Shown: positions 54,606 through 64,000 of the stretch, piece after piece
Layout of the letters: each line of letters opens with the position of its first letter
Numbering within the stretch: position 1 is the first letter of the stretch
Assembly: GCA_016110215.1 (NCBI GenBank)
Contig: JADWQD010000007.1
Span: 310,001 to 374,000, forward strand
Length of the DNA stretch: 64,000 nucleotides
DNA from: Capronia americana
Lineage: Eukaryota; Ascomycota; Eurotiomycetes; Chaetothyriales; Herpotrichiellaceae
Reading direction: 5' to 3'
Notes under the pieces: generated by a model
The model's input: only the letters and a program-made list of their open reading frames with translations
Told to the model about the DNA's origin: nothing
Database searches by the model: none
Program-made: the position numbers and the translations under genes

Positions 54606-55838
54606 TCATCCTGCAGCAATGGCAAGGCCAGCGATCTGCCTCATCAAAGTCGTGCTTCCGTCCTCATCCTCCATGCCCACCTCAATCGCCGTATGGGGCC
54701 GGCTTTTGTTGAGACCTTCCAGCAGGGTGCAGGCTTTGCAGATCTTCTGGCTCGACATGTAACCACAACGCTCACACTGACCCATGACTTGCTGGACAAC
54801 CTTCCGCCGTCCTCGCTTTTTCTTGTCGTGGATGCTCACTTGACCGTTGGCTTTCGTAGTCGGCAGTCTGATTTCGGTCTCCCGTTCCGCAGCGGCTTCG
54901 TTGCCAACCAGGGTCTCCTCCATCTGAGCCATCGAGCCGCCATTCTCGTTACGACTCCCACACCCATTTGTTTCGCCATCAACTGCACAGGAAGCGGGCC
55001 CCGCGATTTCTGTAGGAACAAGTGCAGCCATATCCTCTCCACTCCGGACGATATCCAGGATGCTGCTAGGCCTGATCTTTTCCAGGTCTTTGATCAACGT
55101 CCTTGCACTGCCCCTGAACGCCTCTGGCGAATAGATGCATTCCGTACTGAAGTAATCCAGCTTCTTGTGGTGCGCGTATAGAACAATCTCCTTCTCGTAC
55201 GCATACTTCAGGGGTTTGCTCCGTTTGATGTCGCTTGCCGCACTCGAGGTCACGATAGAAGTAGCCCTAGCGAGTCTGGGCAGATCTCCACGCAGCAGGT
55301 TCATCATGACGGTTTCGGCGACATCATCGGCGTTGTGGCCCGTAACGACGTGCTTGATGCCCAGCTTGGCAGCGCCTCGATCCAGTGCCTGTCTGCGAAA
55401 GACGCCACAGTAGGTACAGTTGCCCTTCTTGCCTACCTGTGCCACGACCTGATCCATCGTCCAACCATAGAGCTGGTCGTAGCCCACGATTTCAAGCGGC
55501 ATGTCATATTGCGCGGCATTTCGTTTGACTGTTTCCAGGCTGTCGTCTCGATACCCCTTGATACCCTCGTCAATGGACAAAAGGACAAGGTCTAGTCCAT
55601 AGTCGTGGCGTTCATTCAGAGTCTTCAACACAGATGCGAGGACAGTCGAGTCTTTGCCGCCAGAGGCGCCGATGGCGACCCGCTCCCCACGGCAGAATAA
55701 ATTATTACTCACGATGGTTTCGTGGATTTCGTCTTCGAAGATTGACAAGAAGCACTGCTTGCAGATTTTCTGGGAGTTCTTGGGTCGAATGACGGCTGCT
55801 CGCGAGTCTTTGCAGATCTCGCACGGAACTGGCGGCAT
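54606..55838 (-). CDS. NCS6: Cytoplasmic tRNA 2-thiolation protein 1 (Ncs6/Ctu1)
   Basis: The frame runs to 55940 (444 codons), but the conserved start is MPPVPCEICKDSRAAVIRPK at 55838, giving about 410 residues; I use that ATG. It opens with a zinc-binding CEIC...CKQC cluster, followed by the PP-loop SGGKDSTVLAS that activates tRNA by adenylation. CTYCGVFRRQALDRGA and HNADDVAETVMMNLLRGD form the rest of the catalytic core, and the C-terminal CERCGYMSSQKICKACTLLE is a second zinc cluster. Ncs6 with Ncs2 adds the 2-thio group to the wobble uridine of tRNA-Lys, -Glu and -Gln in the cytosol, using sulphur from Urm1. It is divergent with the AAA ATPase gene and convergent with the FAD oxidoreductase. 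A Glu/Gly/Lys-rich insert sits before the second zinc cluster. Confidence 0.96.
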   Translation of the reverse strand: MPPVPCEICKDSRAAVIRPKNSQKICKQCFLSIFEDEIHETIVSNNLFCRGERVAIGASGGKDSTVLASVLKTLNERHDYGLDLVLLSIDEGIKGYRDDSLETVKRNAAQYDMPLEIVGYDQLYGWTMDQVVAQVGKKGNCTYCGVFRRQALDRGAAKLGIKHVVTGHNADDVAETVMMNLLRGDLPRLARATSIVTSSAASDIKRSKPLKYAYEKEIVLYAHHKKLDYFSTECIYSPEAFRGSARTLIKDLEKIRPSSILDIVRSGEDMAALVPTEIAGPASCAVDGETNGCGSRNENGGSMAQMEETLVGNEAAAERETEIRLPTTKANGQVSIHDKKKRGRRKVVQQVMGQCERCGYMSSQKICKACTLLEGLNKSRPHTAIEVGMEDEDGSTTLMRQIAGLAIAAG

Positions 55839-56073
55839 ACTCGTCTTCTCCAGGCGATAAATATCTTTGCAGATGGACGTTTGAAATTCAAACGGAGGCA
55901 AACTTGAAGGGCTAATTCTACGGTGGGCCAAGCGCCACATCGTGCTTGCTGCGCTGTGCTACGGTAGAGCGTTGGGCTTTCTGCCGAAGTCAATCACAGA
56001 ATTTCCTTGTTCTCTCAACTTGAAGACACGTCCACCTTTGCTGCAGGAGGTATTCTTCCCGTCGCTCGCTCGA
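55839..56073. promoter_or_regulatory. Short divergent promoter NCS6 / AAA ATPase
   Basis: Only 235 bp lie between the preferred start codons of the two divergent genes, so they must share a promoter region. The two longest open frames extend into it and would leave one base (55941) between them, another reason to prefer the inner starts. Confidence 0.6.
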
Positions 56074-59000
56074 ATGAACACGACTTTGCAAGCGGAACTC
56101 CGGTTCTCGCAGATTATCTGCTCTACTTGTCGTCATTGCGCCCAACGCCTACCGCGAAACGCCCGCCGCTCATTTCACACCGCGCCTCGCCCGCGGACAA
56201 GCCCGAGAACGTTCAATGTCGGCTCGCTTGGTAGCCGGGGGATTAGTGACGACGCAAAGAGCCATGGAGCTGCTCGACCGGAGATAGTCGAAGAAGGAGC
56301 AGATGATGAGGAGCAACCGTCACATCTCGCTCATACACCGCCGACTCCCTCCCTTCCTCCGCCTACCGAAGTTGCCCGAACAAGGGATTTCTATGGCTCT
56401 CCGGCAAAAAGAAGGCTGCGGAATCGCATGAATAAGGAGCCAGAATCGGAAGTACAAGCTCCAGAATGGTGGAAAGACAATAATATATCACTGTGGGGGG
56501 TGGATATCGTTCCTGGGGCTCCTTCAAAAGTCCACACTGTGGCCGCGGATCTGATCACTGGCGATCTTCTTGAGCAGAACTTCTCGCCCGACTCAGGTGG
56601 CTCGCCTCCGTCCGGTACTGATGGTGAAGATGGCGGTACTGGTACGATTCAAGGCATGGAAGGAGGGCGGTCACCGACAGAGACAACTTCCGACATGAAG
56701 GGAACATCATCCTCTGTCGAGTCCGACTCGAACCTCGCGACTCCTTCCAGGTATTATGTTGTCGATGAGCAGTACGACGAGGTCTTGCGGACCGCCAGGG
56801 GCCTTTTGCAAATATCACAAAATCAGACGACGAATGGTGTGGAGTCTTACAGAGATCACCTTCATCTTCAATATGCAGGCAAGGACGGAGACTTGCTTCT
56901 CGACCATCTCGTCCAAGACGTGGCACGCAAACTTGGCTGTGATGTGATGGTGATTGATGCTCAAGACATCGCAGATCTGATAAGCCGAAATCATATGCAC
57001 CAGGCTACCGCGAAGGCCGGCCGCATGCTCAGTTACGACGTTCTTACATCTGCCTTCCCCGACCCTTCAGAGTCGACTAAGCAGGAACAGCTCGACGACG
57101 AAGATGATGAGAACGACCTCGATGATATGATGGACGATATGGAGTCACCCCCGACCTCTCCCCGGATGGGAATGTCAATTTTAACTGCAAGGCCTGGTGA
57201 TATTATCAAGTCCTTGGTTGGACGCTTTCCAGACATGGGAGAAGGCTCACGGACTGAAGGACGAGGCAGCATGTTCCGGATGGTGCCGGACTTCCTGGAC
57301 CCTCAGAAGCCTCGCGATGAAGCCGGCGCTTTATCTGGAGTCATTTACAAGATGTTGAAGACCATATCAGATCGACCAACCCCGCAGACACCGTCATCCA
57401 GTGGCGAGCAGACCGTTGACCTGAAAGCGCTGCGCGAGAAAACCGAGGAACAGAGCGGCGTGCCCCAGGGCGCGGTGATTGTTCACATCAGGGATTTCAA
57501 GGCTATTCAAGAAACCGCTGGCATTGGTCGGTCTTTTCTCGCCAATATACAGAAACAGCTCGCCCAACGACGAGCAAAGGGCGAAAGCGTCTTGCTCGTG
57601 GGCACTGATTCTGCCCGTGAGGACCAAGAGCCGTTCACCAAGGAGCGCATCCACGAATCCCAGACAGGATGGCTTGAAAGAAAATCGCAAAATATCATCC
57701 TCACGCCCGTACTCCCAAACACTACCTCAAAGCTCGCCCTTCTTCACGACAGGAAGCAACGCATTGCCGCAATCAACATGAGACATCTCTGGGAAATGCT
57801 AAGGTTTTGGAAACCGTCCGTGTTTGCCCACCTGGAAGCAGGCTTCTGGCGACGCGATTTCTCCCACCTGTTGACTCCGAGCGATAGAGCTTGCCTTGAG
57901 GGACAAGTCTGGACTTACCAATATGTGCAACGATTGGCTAGCTATATCGCTGGCGCTGCTCCTACGGACACCGACGTTGCAGCAGATGCTACCCCGACAC
58001 CCATTATCAGCGCGGCCACGTCGCACCTTAAGCACAGCGACAACACCAAAATACGTTGGGCAGAGAAGCAGTCCAAAGAATCACGGAAGGAAGTCCCAGA
58101 ACGGCATATGACCAGAGACAATCGACTCGCCAAAATACGTGCTTCGGCATCGAAATACGAGAAGCGTTTGCTGAGCGGCATCATCGAGGCTAAGAACATC
58201 ACCACGACTTTTAACGACGTCCACATGCCAGTAGAGACAATTGACGCTCTCCAGACCTTGACGACGCTCTCCTTGACCAGACCAGATGCTTTCAAGTACG
58301 GCGTTTTGGCATCCAATAAGATTCCGGGTCTCTTGCTTTACGGGCCACCTGGCACGGGCAAGACACTCGCCGCCAAAGCTGTCGCAAAAGAGTCTGGCGC
58401 GACGATGCTCGAAGTCAGTGCCGCAGACCTGAATGACATGTACGTCGGCGAAAGCGAGAAGAACGTCAGAGCACTGTTCAGTCTTGCCAGGAAGTTGTTC
58501 CCCTGTGTGGTGTTCCTGGACGAGGCGGATGCCATGTTCCGTGCTCGCAGCAATCAAGGCCCCAGAGTCAGCCATCGCGAACAGCTCAATCAATTCCTCA
58601 AAGAATGGGACGGTATGAGCAATGATTCGGGAAGCGCCTTTATCATGGTCGCGACCAATCGGCCGCATGATCTCGACGACGCAGTGTTGCGCCGTCTGCC
58701 GCGACGACTGCTGGTGGATCTGCCGACAGAGGCTGACAGATTGGAAATCCTCAAGATCCATCTGCGCCACGAGACTGTGGCCGACGACGTCAAGCTTGAA
58801 GAAATAGCGAAGAAAACTCCCTTCTACTCCGGTTCCGATCTCAAGAACGTTGCCGTGGCGGCAGCAATGAATGCCGTGCGGGAAGAGAACGAACTCGCCA
58901 GGAAGCACGAAGGACAAGAACCATATCAACATCCCGAACGACGGACTCTGACAAAGGCCCACTTTGACAGGGCCCTTGAGGATATCTCAGCCAGCATTTC

Positions 59001-59148
59001 GGAGGACATGTCGAGCTTGAGGGACATCAAGAAGTTCGACGAGCAGTACGGTGACAAGCGCGGGAAGAAGAAGAAAGTTCCCAGGATGGGGTTTCCAGTT
59101 GACAAGGAAGACAGGAAGAATAAGGATACTATCAAGGTGCGGGACTGA
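56074..59148 (+). CDS. Mitochondrial AAA ATPase, Msp1-like clade
   Basis: An intronless frame of 1068 codons starts at 55942, but residue 45 (ATG 56074, MNTTLQAELRFSQIICSTCR) opens a better presequence: few acidic residues, many Arg/Ser and the motif RRSFHTAPRPRTSPRTF. From there the protein is about 1024 residues. A long N-terminal half is partly acidic (DDEDDENDLDDMMDDMESPP). The AAA core lies at about residues 780-960 of the full frame: Walker A GPPGTGKTLAAK, Walker B VVFLDEADAMF and a second region of homology ending DDAVLRRLPRRLLVDLPTEADR, the RRLPRR form seen in Msp1-type ATPases. The C-terminus is very lysine-rich. Msp1 relatives extract misplaced proteins from mitochondrial membranes; this larger protein with a matrix-type signal may be an inner-compartment relative. 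Clade assignment is moderate. Confidence 0.88.
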   Translation: MNTTLQAELRFSQIICSTCRHCAQRLPRNARRSFHTAPRPRTSPRTFNVGSLGSRGISDDAKSHGAARPEIVEEGADDEEQPSHLAHTPPTPSLPPPTEVARTRDFYGSPAKRRLRNRMNKEPESEVQAPEWWKDNNISLWGVDIVPGAPSKVHTVAADLITGDLLEQNFSPDSGGSPPSGTDGEDGGTGTIQGMEGGRSPTETTSDMKGTSSSVESDSNLATPSRYYVVDEQYDEVLRTARGLLQISQNQTTNGVESYRDHLHLQYAGKDGDLLLDHLVQDVARKLGCDVMVIDAQDIADLISRNHMHQATAKAGRMLSYDVLTSAFPDPSESTKQEQLDDEDDENDLDDMMDDMESPPTSPRMGMSILTARPGDIIKSLVGRFPDMGEGSRTEGRGSMFRMVPDFLDPQKPRDEAGALSGVIYKMLKTISDRPTPQTPSSSGEQTVDLKALREKTEEQSGVPQGAVIVHIRDFKAIQETAGIGRSFLANIQKQLAQRRAKGESVLLVGTDSAREDQEPFTKERIHESQTGWLERKSQNIILTPVLPNTTSKLALLHDRKQRIAAINMRHLWEMLRFWKPSVFAHLEAGFWRRDFSHLLTPSDRACLEGQVWTYQYVQRLASYIAGAAPTDTDVAADATPTPIISAATSHLKHSDNTKIRWAEKQSKESRKEVPERHMTRDNRLAKIRASASKYEKRLLSGIIEAKNITTTFNDVHMPVETIDALQTLTTLSLTRPDAFKYGVLASNKIPGLLLYGPPGTGKTLAAKAVAKESGATMLEVSAADLNDMYVGESEKNVRALFSLARKLFPCVVFLDEADAMFRARSNQGPRVSHREQLNQFLKEWDGMSNDSGSAFIMVATNRPHDLDDAVLRRLPRRLLVDLPTEADRLEILKIHLRHETVADDVKLEEIAKKTPFYSGSDLKNVAVAAAMNAVREENELARKHEGQEPYQHPERRTLTKAHFDRALEDISASISEDMSSLRDIKKFDEQYGDKRGKKKKVPRMGFPVDKEDRKNKDTIKVRD

Positions 59149-59631
59149 TAGAATGTACCCCCAGTGTAGGAAAATGGAAGGTTATTGTGACTGAGCTATT
59201 TCTGGTCTTTCCAGCTCTAAATCCGCCAGCCACTATGTAATGTAGCTACGGAGCCGGCCGGTGTCGAGTCCGCTTCAAACATGTAGCTTGGTGGCGGTCT
59301 GGCTGCTGACAACAGGCATGTCCCCTAGCAGTACGAGGTATAGTAGTGCCATAGGTACCCAACGTTGATGTTTTCCCCACAGAGCTACGACTACGTCTCT
59401 TGCAACGGCAATATCAAGACCCCGATCTCAGTCGGTAGGAAGCTGTGGATGGGTGGATGGGTGCTCGTGATAAGCGAACGACACTTCTCTTCTCCTGACG
59501 TCTAGTAACAATGGTTTCCGAGACAAGCTGTTGATGTGGGTGTGTAGGTGTGTGTACGATCACAGCACGCCATCCCTCCCGGCACAGAAGATCGCCCGTC
59601 ACCTATCTACACAATATCTACCTATCTGTAA
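59149..59631. other. Convergent intergenic spacer
   Basis: This 483-bp region between the convergent ATPase and riboside kinase genes holds their 3' UTRs; short ORFs on both strands have no support. Confidence 0.5.
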
Positions 59632-60723
59632 CTATACTTTCTCCTCCACCGCCTCCTTGACCCTCCCCACGGCCCACTCCAACACCTGGTGCATATCCCA
59701 GTGTCCGCCGCCAGGACACACGCTGATGCCCTCCCTGGCGCACACGGCCTCGTCAAAGACCTCGGCGTCGACGTTCCCGCCCGCGTACATCCACGAGTGG
59801 TATCGGATGTAGTTCGGCCACACCAGGTCCTCGACATAGCCCGGCGGGTCGGTCCAGAAGCCTTCCAGGGTGACGTAGCCGGAACGGGCGGCGCGGCGGG
59901 CGAGCGTCTGGTCTCGCGTCGAGGGGATGAACAGCTTAGGATGCATGACGCTGTGCGTTAGGGCGTAGAGACGGTTCAATTCTTCTGGAGAATGCGGTGA
60001 AGTCGTGGTTGAGGTTGTGGTGGTGGATGGAGCGCCAGACGCTGAAGCTGACGCTGGCGCTGACGTTGGCGCTGACGTAGGCGGAGGCCGCGGATACAGC
60101 AGGAAGCCATCGACGATGTAGATTCTTACCTCTCTATTGTTGTTGCTTCCATCCTCATGGTCGTTCTCGCCGCCCTTGGCGTCTGGACCGGACGTACTCG
60201 AGCTAGGATGTGCGGGATGCGTCTTCTTGGCGAGATCGTCCAACCACGCGGTCATCCTCTCCTTCCACGCCTCCACATCTCGCTTGGACACATGGCTTTC
60301 TCCAACGCTATTCTGGTCCTCCTTGGAGACGCTGTCCCAGGGCAAGGCGCCATGTTCCAGGAGGTGTCTCAGCGTGTGTTCGAAGAGCGGCAGGTCGAGC
60401 GAGCCGACGCAGTCCCAGTCCTGGAGGTCGCGGGTGCCGAACGCTTCCGACGACACCGTCACGGTCGGCACGTCCTTGTCCGTCTTGTACGAGTCGTCTT
60501 GGTGCAGGATCGCCAGACTGAGCGTCAGGCCCGGCGTCTCGAGGTTGAAAATCTCCCGCAGGAGCCTGGCGAGCGTGGTCTTGCCGCTGGACGACGGGCC
60601 GGACAGGCCGATGATGATGGTCTGGACATGCCTCCGCTTTCCGGGCGACGGGCTGTCTTCTTCGGATGTCGCGGCATGGGGATCCATGTGATGGCGTCGT
60701 TCAATGGCTGCTAGTCGTTCCAT
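59632..60723 (-). CDS. NRK1: Nicotinamide riboside kinase
   Basis: The frame is open to an ATG at 60867 (411 codons); I start at 60723 (MERLAAIERRHHMD), about 363 residues, because the upstream 48 residues look unlike the family. The P-loop GLSGPSSSGKTTLARLL opens the kinase fold, followed by ILHQDDSYKTDKDVP and the substrate-binding DWDCVGSLDLPLF. IYIVDGFLLYP is the conserved strand and the lid region is THSVMHPKLFIPSTRDQTLA with ARRAARSGYVTLEGFWTDPP after it. The C-terminus ends WDMHQVLEWAVGRVKEAV. The enzyme phosphorylates nicotinamide riboside to NMN for NAD salvage in the cytosol. Two low-complexity inserts (His/Ser/Gly-rich near residue 175 and Ser/Thr/Pro/Ala-rich near 220) make it longer than the roughly 240-residue yeast Nrk1. 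No intron. Confidence 0.92.
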   Translation of the reverse strand: MERLAAIERRHHMDPHAATSEEDSPSPGKRRHVQTIIIGLSGPSSSGKTTLARLLREIFNLETPGLTLSLAILHQDDSYKTDKDVPTVTVSSEAFGTRDLQDWDCVGSLDLPLFEHTLRHLLEHGALPWDSVSKEDQNSVGESHVSKRDVEAWKERMTAWLDDLAKKTHPAHPSSSTSGPDAKGGENDHEDGSNNNREVRIYIVDGFLLYPRPPPTSAPTSAPASASASGAPSTTTTSTTTSPHSPEELNRLYALTHSVMHPKLFIPSTRDQTLARRAARSGYVTLEGFWTDPPGYVEDLVWPNYIRYHSWMYAGGNVDAEVFDEAVCAREGISVCPGGGHWDMHQVLEWAVGRVKEAVEEKV

Positions 60724-62341
60724 GCCTGGGATTGTAACCTGTGGGTCTGTTGCCTGCCCCAATTCAAAGGCAGATCTCGGGAGCCTCGTGGAGTCGACGC
60801 CCGACGCCCGACGCCCGAGGGTGCTGCAGGAAAGAGAAAAAAGACAACTCTGCACGGGACACAACAATATCGGTCGTGCCGTCGGGGCAAGGGACTCTCC
60901 AGTCTCAATCTACTGTCCAAAATGCGTGTGGAATCGAGTTGACCTTCAGGTCTATGAAGCAGCGGCAGGGATGCTGGAACTAGGATCGTGGCTGACGTTT
61001 CCCTCCTCCGTATTTCGGAATCGAGCTGCTGAAGCTTAAATCCGCCGACAAAAGGCTTGGCTCTAACTCTAACTTATTTGGCGCTTAGCCGCCCCCGACC
61101 CACCCACCACTCGACTTCGCTTTCTGTACCTCTTCAATACCTCTATTACTCGAGAACGAAAAACCTAATTGCCATCTACGGTTTGAGCCTAGAGGGTGAG
61201 CGAAGGCTGCTGTAACCTGAGCTCTAACCGAGTCTTGGGCCGAGTATCACTGAACGCTTAGGGAGCACTCCCTGAGCAAACAAACCGGGGGCCGAATCTG
61301 GCCCCTAACGATCGGCTATGAGACATCACGATCACAATCAGGCTGAGTTCAAGGTCGAGGGTTCATGTCCCTATTCGTCGTATGAGAGGACGGTGGACAG
61401 GGGCTTGAATAGGCGACGAGAACTCGAAAGCCAGCGCGGCAGGACTCCAAGACTATATCATATGACTAGGTAGTTTCCAGCCTCGTATTCAAACCAACCA
61501 TTTCAAACGGCTGCTACAGTATTCTGAGCCATTCAGTGTCCTGCAGGCAGAATGCCGGGCGGCGATGGCGGGCGGCGCCAAGACCGTGTAGCAATCGTTA
61601 GGGGGGGCTTGATCCAGGTACCTTGCTTGCCCCAGACGCGAAAAACCACCCAGATCGTTTGAGGCAAGCAAGGCAACTTGAAGTATCCTTGCATTGCACG
61701 AGGAGAACTCGGTGGGGACTCTGAGACGGCGCGTTACCTATCTCATTTGGATACCCGTTTCGGACAGTTACCCAGAAAGGCAAAGTGCTTGAAAGATGTC
61801 TCCACTCTTACCAAGAATCTTGCATTGGAGGAGCTTCTCGCTGGCTCGTCCCTGGCTGCGATGAGTGGCTGGCATCCCTGATCTAGCCCACCTGGGATTT
61901 GCATGGTGAGAGTGTAAACGATCCAACGATGGCCAGGGTCTTCAAGCGGAGTGGGAATTCAAAACGGGGGAATAGTTGTTTCCCTTCCAGCATCTGAGAT
62001 TATCTCCCAAAACGGTGTGGCCCGCACAGCATAGGGAGGTCGTGGCGTGTTAAGACTGACCACCTTGCTCTTCTCGGAGGAGAAGAATCGTAGCGTTCTC
62101 CACCGAATTGGTATCTAAGCGTGGAGTCTCACGGTTGTTCGGAGTGAACATCTCATATTCGTTCATATAGTATTAATACCGGGCGATAGGAGACTTCTGA
62201 TCCTCTTACCTTAGGCAGTGTGGTTTTCCTTTTCTTGAGAACCGCCGATCAAAAACTCACTGCGCTTCCAGTACACGCCCATCACTTCGACTAATTAAAG
62301 CCGATAATCTCGACCTTTGAGATTAGCATCACCTCATTACC
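60724..62341. other. Intergenic gap with two inverted repeats
   Basis: This 1.62-kb region lies between the divergent riboside kinase and monoamine oxidase genes. No gene is supported. AGGGAG/CTCCCT (61260-61273) and the hairpin at 61288-61305 stand out near 61.27 kb, followed by GGGTTCATGTCCC near 61.36 kb, which looks like a T-arm but has no matching acceptor strand. A tRNA call is not justified. Confidence 0.5.
61288..61305. other. Hairpin-forming inverted repeat GGGGCC/GGCCCC
   Basis: A six-base-pair GC-only stem encloses a six-base loop (GAATCT). No poly-T follows and no gene is adjacent, so the role is unknown. Confidence 0.5.
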
Positions 62342-63911
62342 ATGTTGAAAACCACCCAACATAATGGTTCCTCCCCTCGCCTCAACTCATCCGCCTATGT
62401 CCCCTCCGAACGCCACGGATCCGTGTTAGACACCGATGTGGTCGTGGTTGGCGCGGGACTTAGCGGACTCCAGGCCGCGACCGACGTCCAGGCCGCCGGA
62501 CTCTCCTGCGTCGTTCTCGAAGCCAAAGACCGCGTCGGCGGCAAAACATTCACCACCACGGTCGAGAATGGACCAGGGGTGCTGGACCTCGGCGCGGCGT
62601 GGATCAACGACAAAACGCACGACCGCATGTACGCGCTCTTCAACAAGTTTGGCTGCGAGCCCATCATCCAGCGGATGGACGGGGACGAAGTTTTCCGAAT
62701 GAGCTCCAAAGACCGTTCCTACCGCACGCGCTGGCCTGGGCTGCCGGCGGTGGAGGAGACGCAGCGGGCCATGTTTGAGAAGCTCGGCAGGGATATGGAC
62801 GCAGATTGTCAGTCAGTCAACCTCCACGACTCGGCAGCGAATGCCCACATCAAAGACGTTTCGCTCGGGGAGTATTTCCGATCCAAAGGAGCCGACGGGT
62901 TCGCGCTGGGATTCTGGACTGCTTGGATCCATGATTTGACTGGAACCGACCCCGATGATATTGGGTTGGTGTACTGGCTGGATTTCGTGAAAAGCGCGGG
63001 TGGGATCGAGAGCCTATTGAGTGACGGGCCTGAGGGGGCTCAGTATATGACCAACCGACACGGTATGATTGCTCCTCCCCAATATTTTGCTCGCATCTCC
63101 TATATAAGCTCTAGACTCGGCCACTGACGAGTTTCGCGGGCGTGCCACAGGAAACCAAACCGTATCGAAGTGCCTAGCAGCGAACCTCAAACCAGCCAGC
63201 GTCTACCTAAACTGTCCCGTCAATACCATCACCCAGACCAGTACAGACGTAATCGTTGAGACCGTACCCGGTCGGGTCTTTCGAGCGCGCAAGGTTCTAA
63301 TCTCGGTCCCGACACCATTGTACCGCCACATTCGATTCTCTCCGCCCCTACCTGCCGACAAGCAAGAGTACGTGGACTCGGTGCATCTCGGTCCCTACTG
63401 CAAATGCATCTTGATCTACGCCGACCCCTGGTGGCGTGCAGCGGGGTTCAACGGTTCCTTCATCGACTTGTCCGGACCTGTGGTGTTTTCGCGCGATGTG
63501 TCATCCGATGCGGATGGTATGTTCGCCATCTCATGCCTTATCGGTGGTCGATACGCCCACGAGTGGTCTCGGCTGCCGGTCTCTCGACGCGTCCGGACGG
63601 TCAAGGAGCAGCTGGCGACGATGATGGGTCCTGAACACGGCCCTAAGATCTACGATACCATCCAGACCATTGAAAAAGCTTGGGCCAAGGAACCCTTCAT
63701 TGAGGGCGTGCCGTGCCCCATGCCAGCGCCCGGTGGGATCTGGCCTCGGCTGGGAAATGCTCTACGTCGACCTTGGGGCAACCTGCATTTCATCGGCACC
63801 GAGACGGCTATTGAATGGAAGGGATATATGGAGGGCGCAGTGCGTGCCGGAGAGCGAGGCGCCGCTGAAGTGATTCGGGATCTTCAGTTTGCAGCAGGGG
63901 CCAGGTTGTAA
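62342..63911 (+). CDS. Peroxisomal-type flavin monoamine oxidase (MAO-N-like)
   Basis: Two exons (62342-63062 and 63151-63911) give about 493 residues; the 88-nt intron has GTATGA...CACAG and joins RHGNQTVSKC in frame. The FAD-binding motif VVVVGAGLSGLQAATDVQAA and EAKDRVGGKTFTT lie near the N-terminus, with the flavin-proximal ALGAAWIN-type block (LDLGAAWINDKTHDRMYALF). The C-terminal FAD motif FIGTETAIEWKGYMEGAVRA is the monoamine-oxidase signature. The protein ends in ARL, a peroxisomal targeting tripeptide that A. niger MAO-N also carries. The enzyme should oxidise primary amines to aldehydes with release of ammonia and peroxide inside peroxisomes, allowing amines as nitrogen source. The start is the first ATG after a stop-rich leader. 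Homology is clear; substrate range is inferred. Confidence 0.94.
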
Positions 63912-64000
63912 TCTGCCTTGTGAAATTGTGGAATAGTCTTCGCCGCCATTATCGCATTCAATGCCGTAATGAATCGAGTAACTTGAGTCCAAAGCGATAG
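63912..64000. other. 3' flank of monoamine oxidase gene
   Basis: The last 89 bases follow the stop codon and should be 3' UTR; nothing further can be read before the window ends. Confidence 0.5.

Noticed and set aside
58081..58962. 293-codon minus-strand ORF
   Set aside because: Lies antisense to the AAA core of the mitochondrial ATPase gene; no motif of its own.
61320..61390. tRNA-like T-arm near 61.36 kb
   Set aside because: Loop lacks the conserved adenine and no matching 5' acceptor strand or D-arm is present.

Overview
The window is nuclear DNA of a filamentous ascomycete (Pezizomycotina). The evidence is short introns of about 50-80 nt with GTRNGT donors and CTAAC/CTGAC-type branch points, roughly 50% GC, loosely spaced genes on both strands, and fungus-only families: velvet, the fungal transcription-factor-like family, DUF7704, the DSC complex and ArsH. 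The gene set would fit Eurotiomycetes such as black yeasts, but the species cannot be fixed from sequence alone. No prophage, bacterial operon, CRISPR array, rRNA or intact tRNA was seen.

Layout. From 1 to about 10.5 kb lies a minus-strand accessory block: an edge-cut membrane protein, a zinc-cluster-less transcription-factor-like protein, an MFS sugar porter, an aquaglyceroporin with altered NPA boxes, and an ArsH flavoprotein. An AT-rich scar and a 16-bp tandem repeat follow (10.9-11.6 kb). From 11.8 to 27.8 kb is a mostly housekeeping block: aspartate-semialdehyde dehydrogenase with a Gcn4/CpcA-type site upstream, ribosomal protein eS4, a DUF7704 membrane protein, the spindle-checkpoint kinase BUB1, a pyroglutamyl-peptidase-like C15 peptidase with an unusually long intron, and a 728-aa unassigned protein.

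From 29 to 45 kb genes are sparse and simple repeats abundant: a second transcription-factor-like protein, a divergent velvet regulator and a GC-rich orphan protein-kinase-like gene are separated by 4-6 kb stretches with no gene I can support. From 45.2 to 64 kb density rises again: a second MFS sugar porter, a PhyH-type dioxygenase, DSC complex subunit 3, the SNARE Vti1, an FAD oxidoreductase, the tRNA thiolase Ncs6/Ctu1, a mitochondrial Msp1-like AAA ATPase, a nicotinamide riboside kinase and a peroxisomal-type monoamine oxidase ending in ARL.

Functional links are modest. ArsH and the aquaglyceroporin are neighbours and may form a metalloid-handling pair, as aqpS-arsH does in some bacteria. 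NCS6 shares a short divergent promoter with the AAA ATPase and ends 3 nt from the convergent FAD oxidoreductase. I saw no clear secondary-metabolite cluster. Exon boundaries were derived by hand from splice consensus and reading-frame continuity; they are models, not transcript data.
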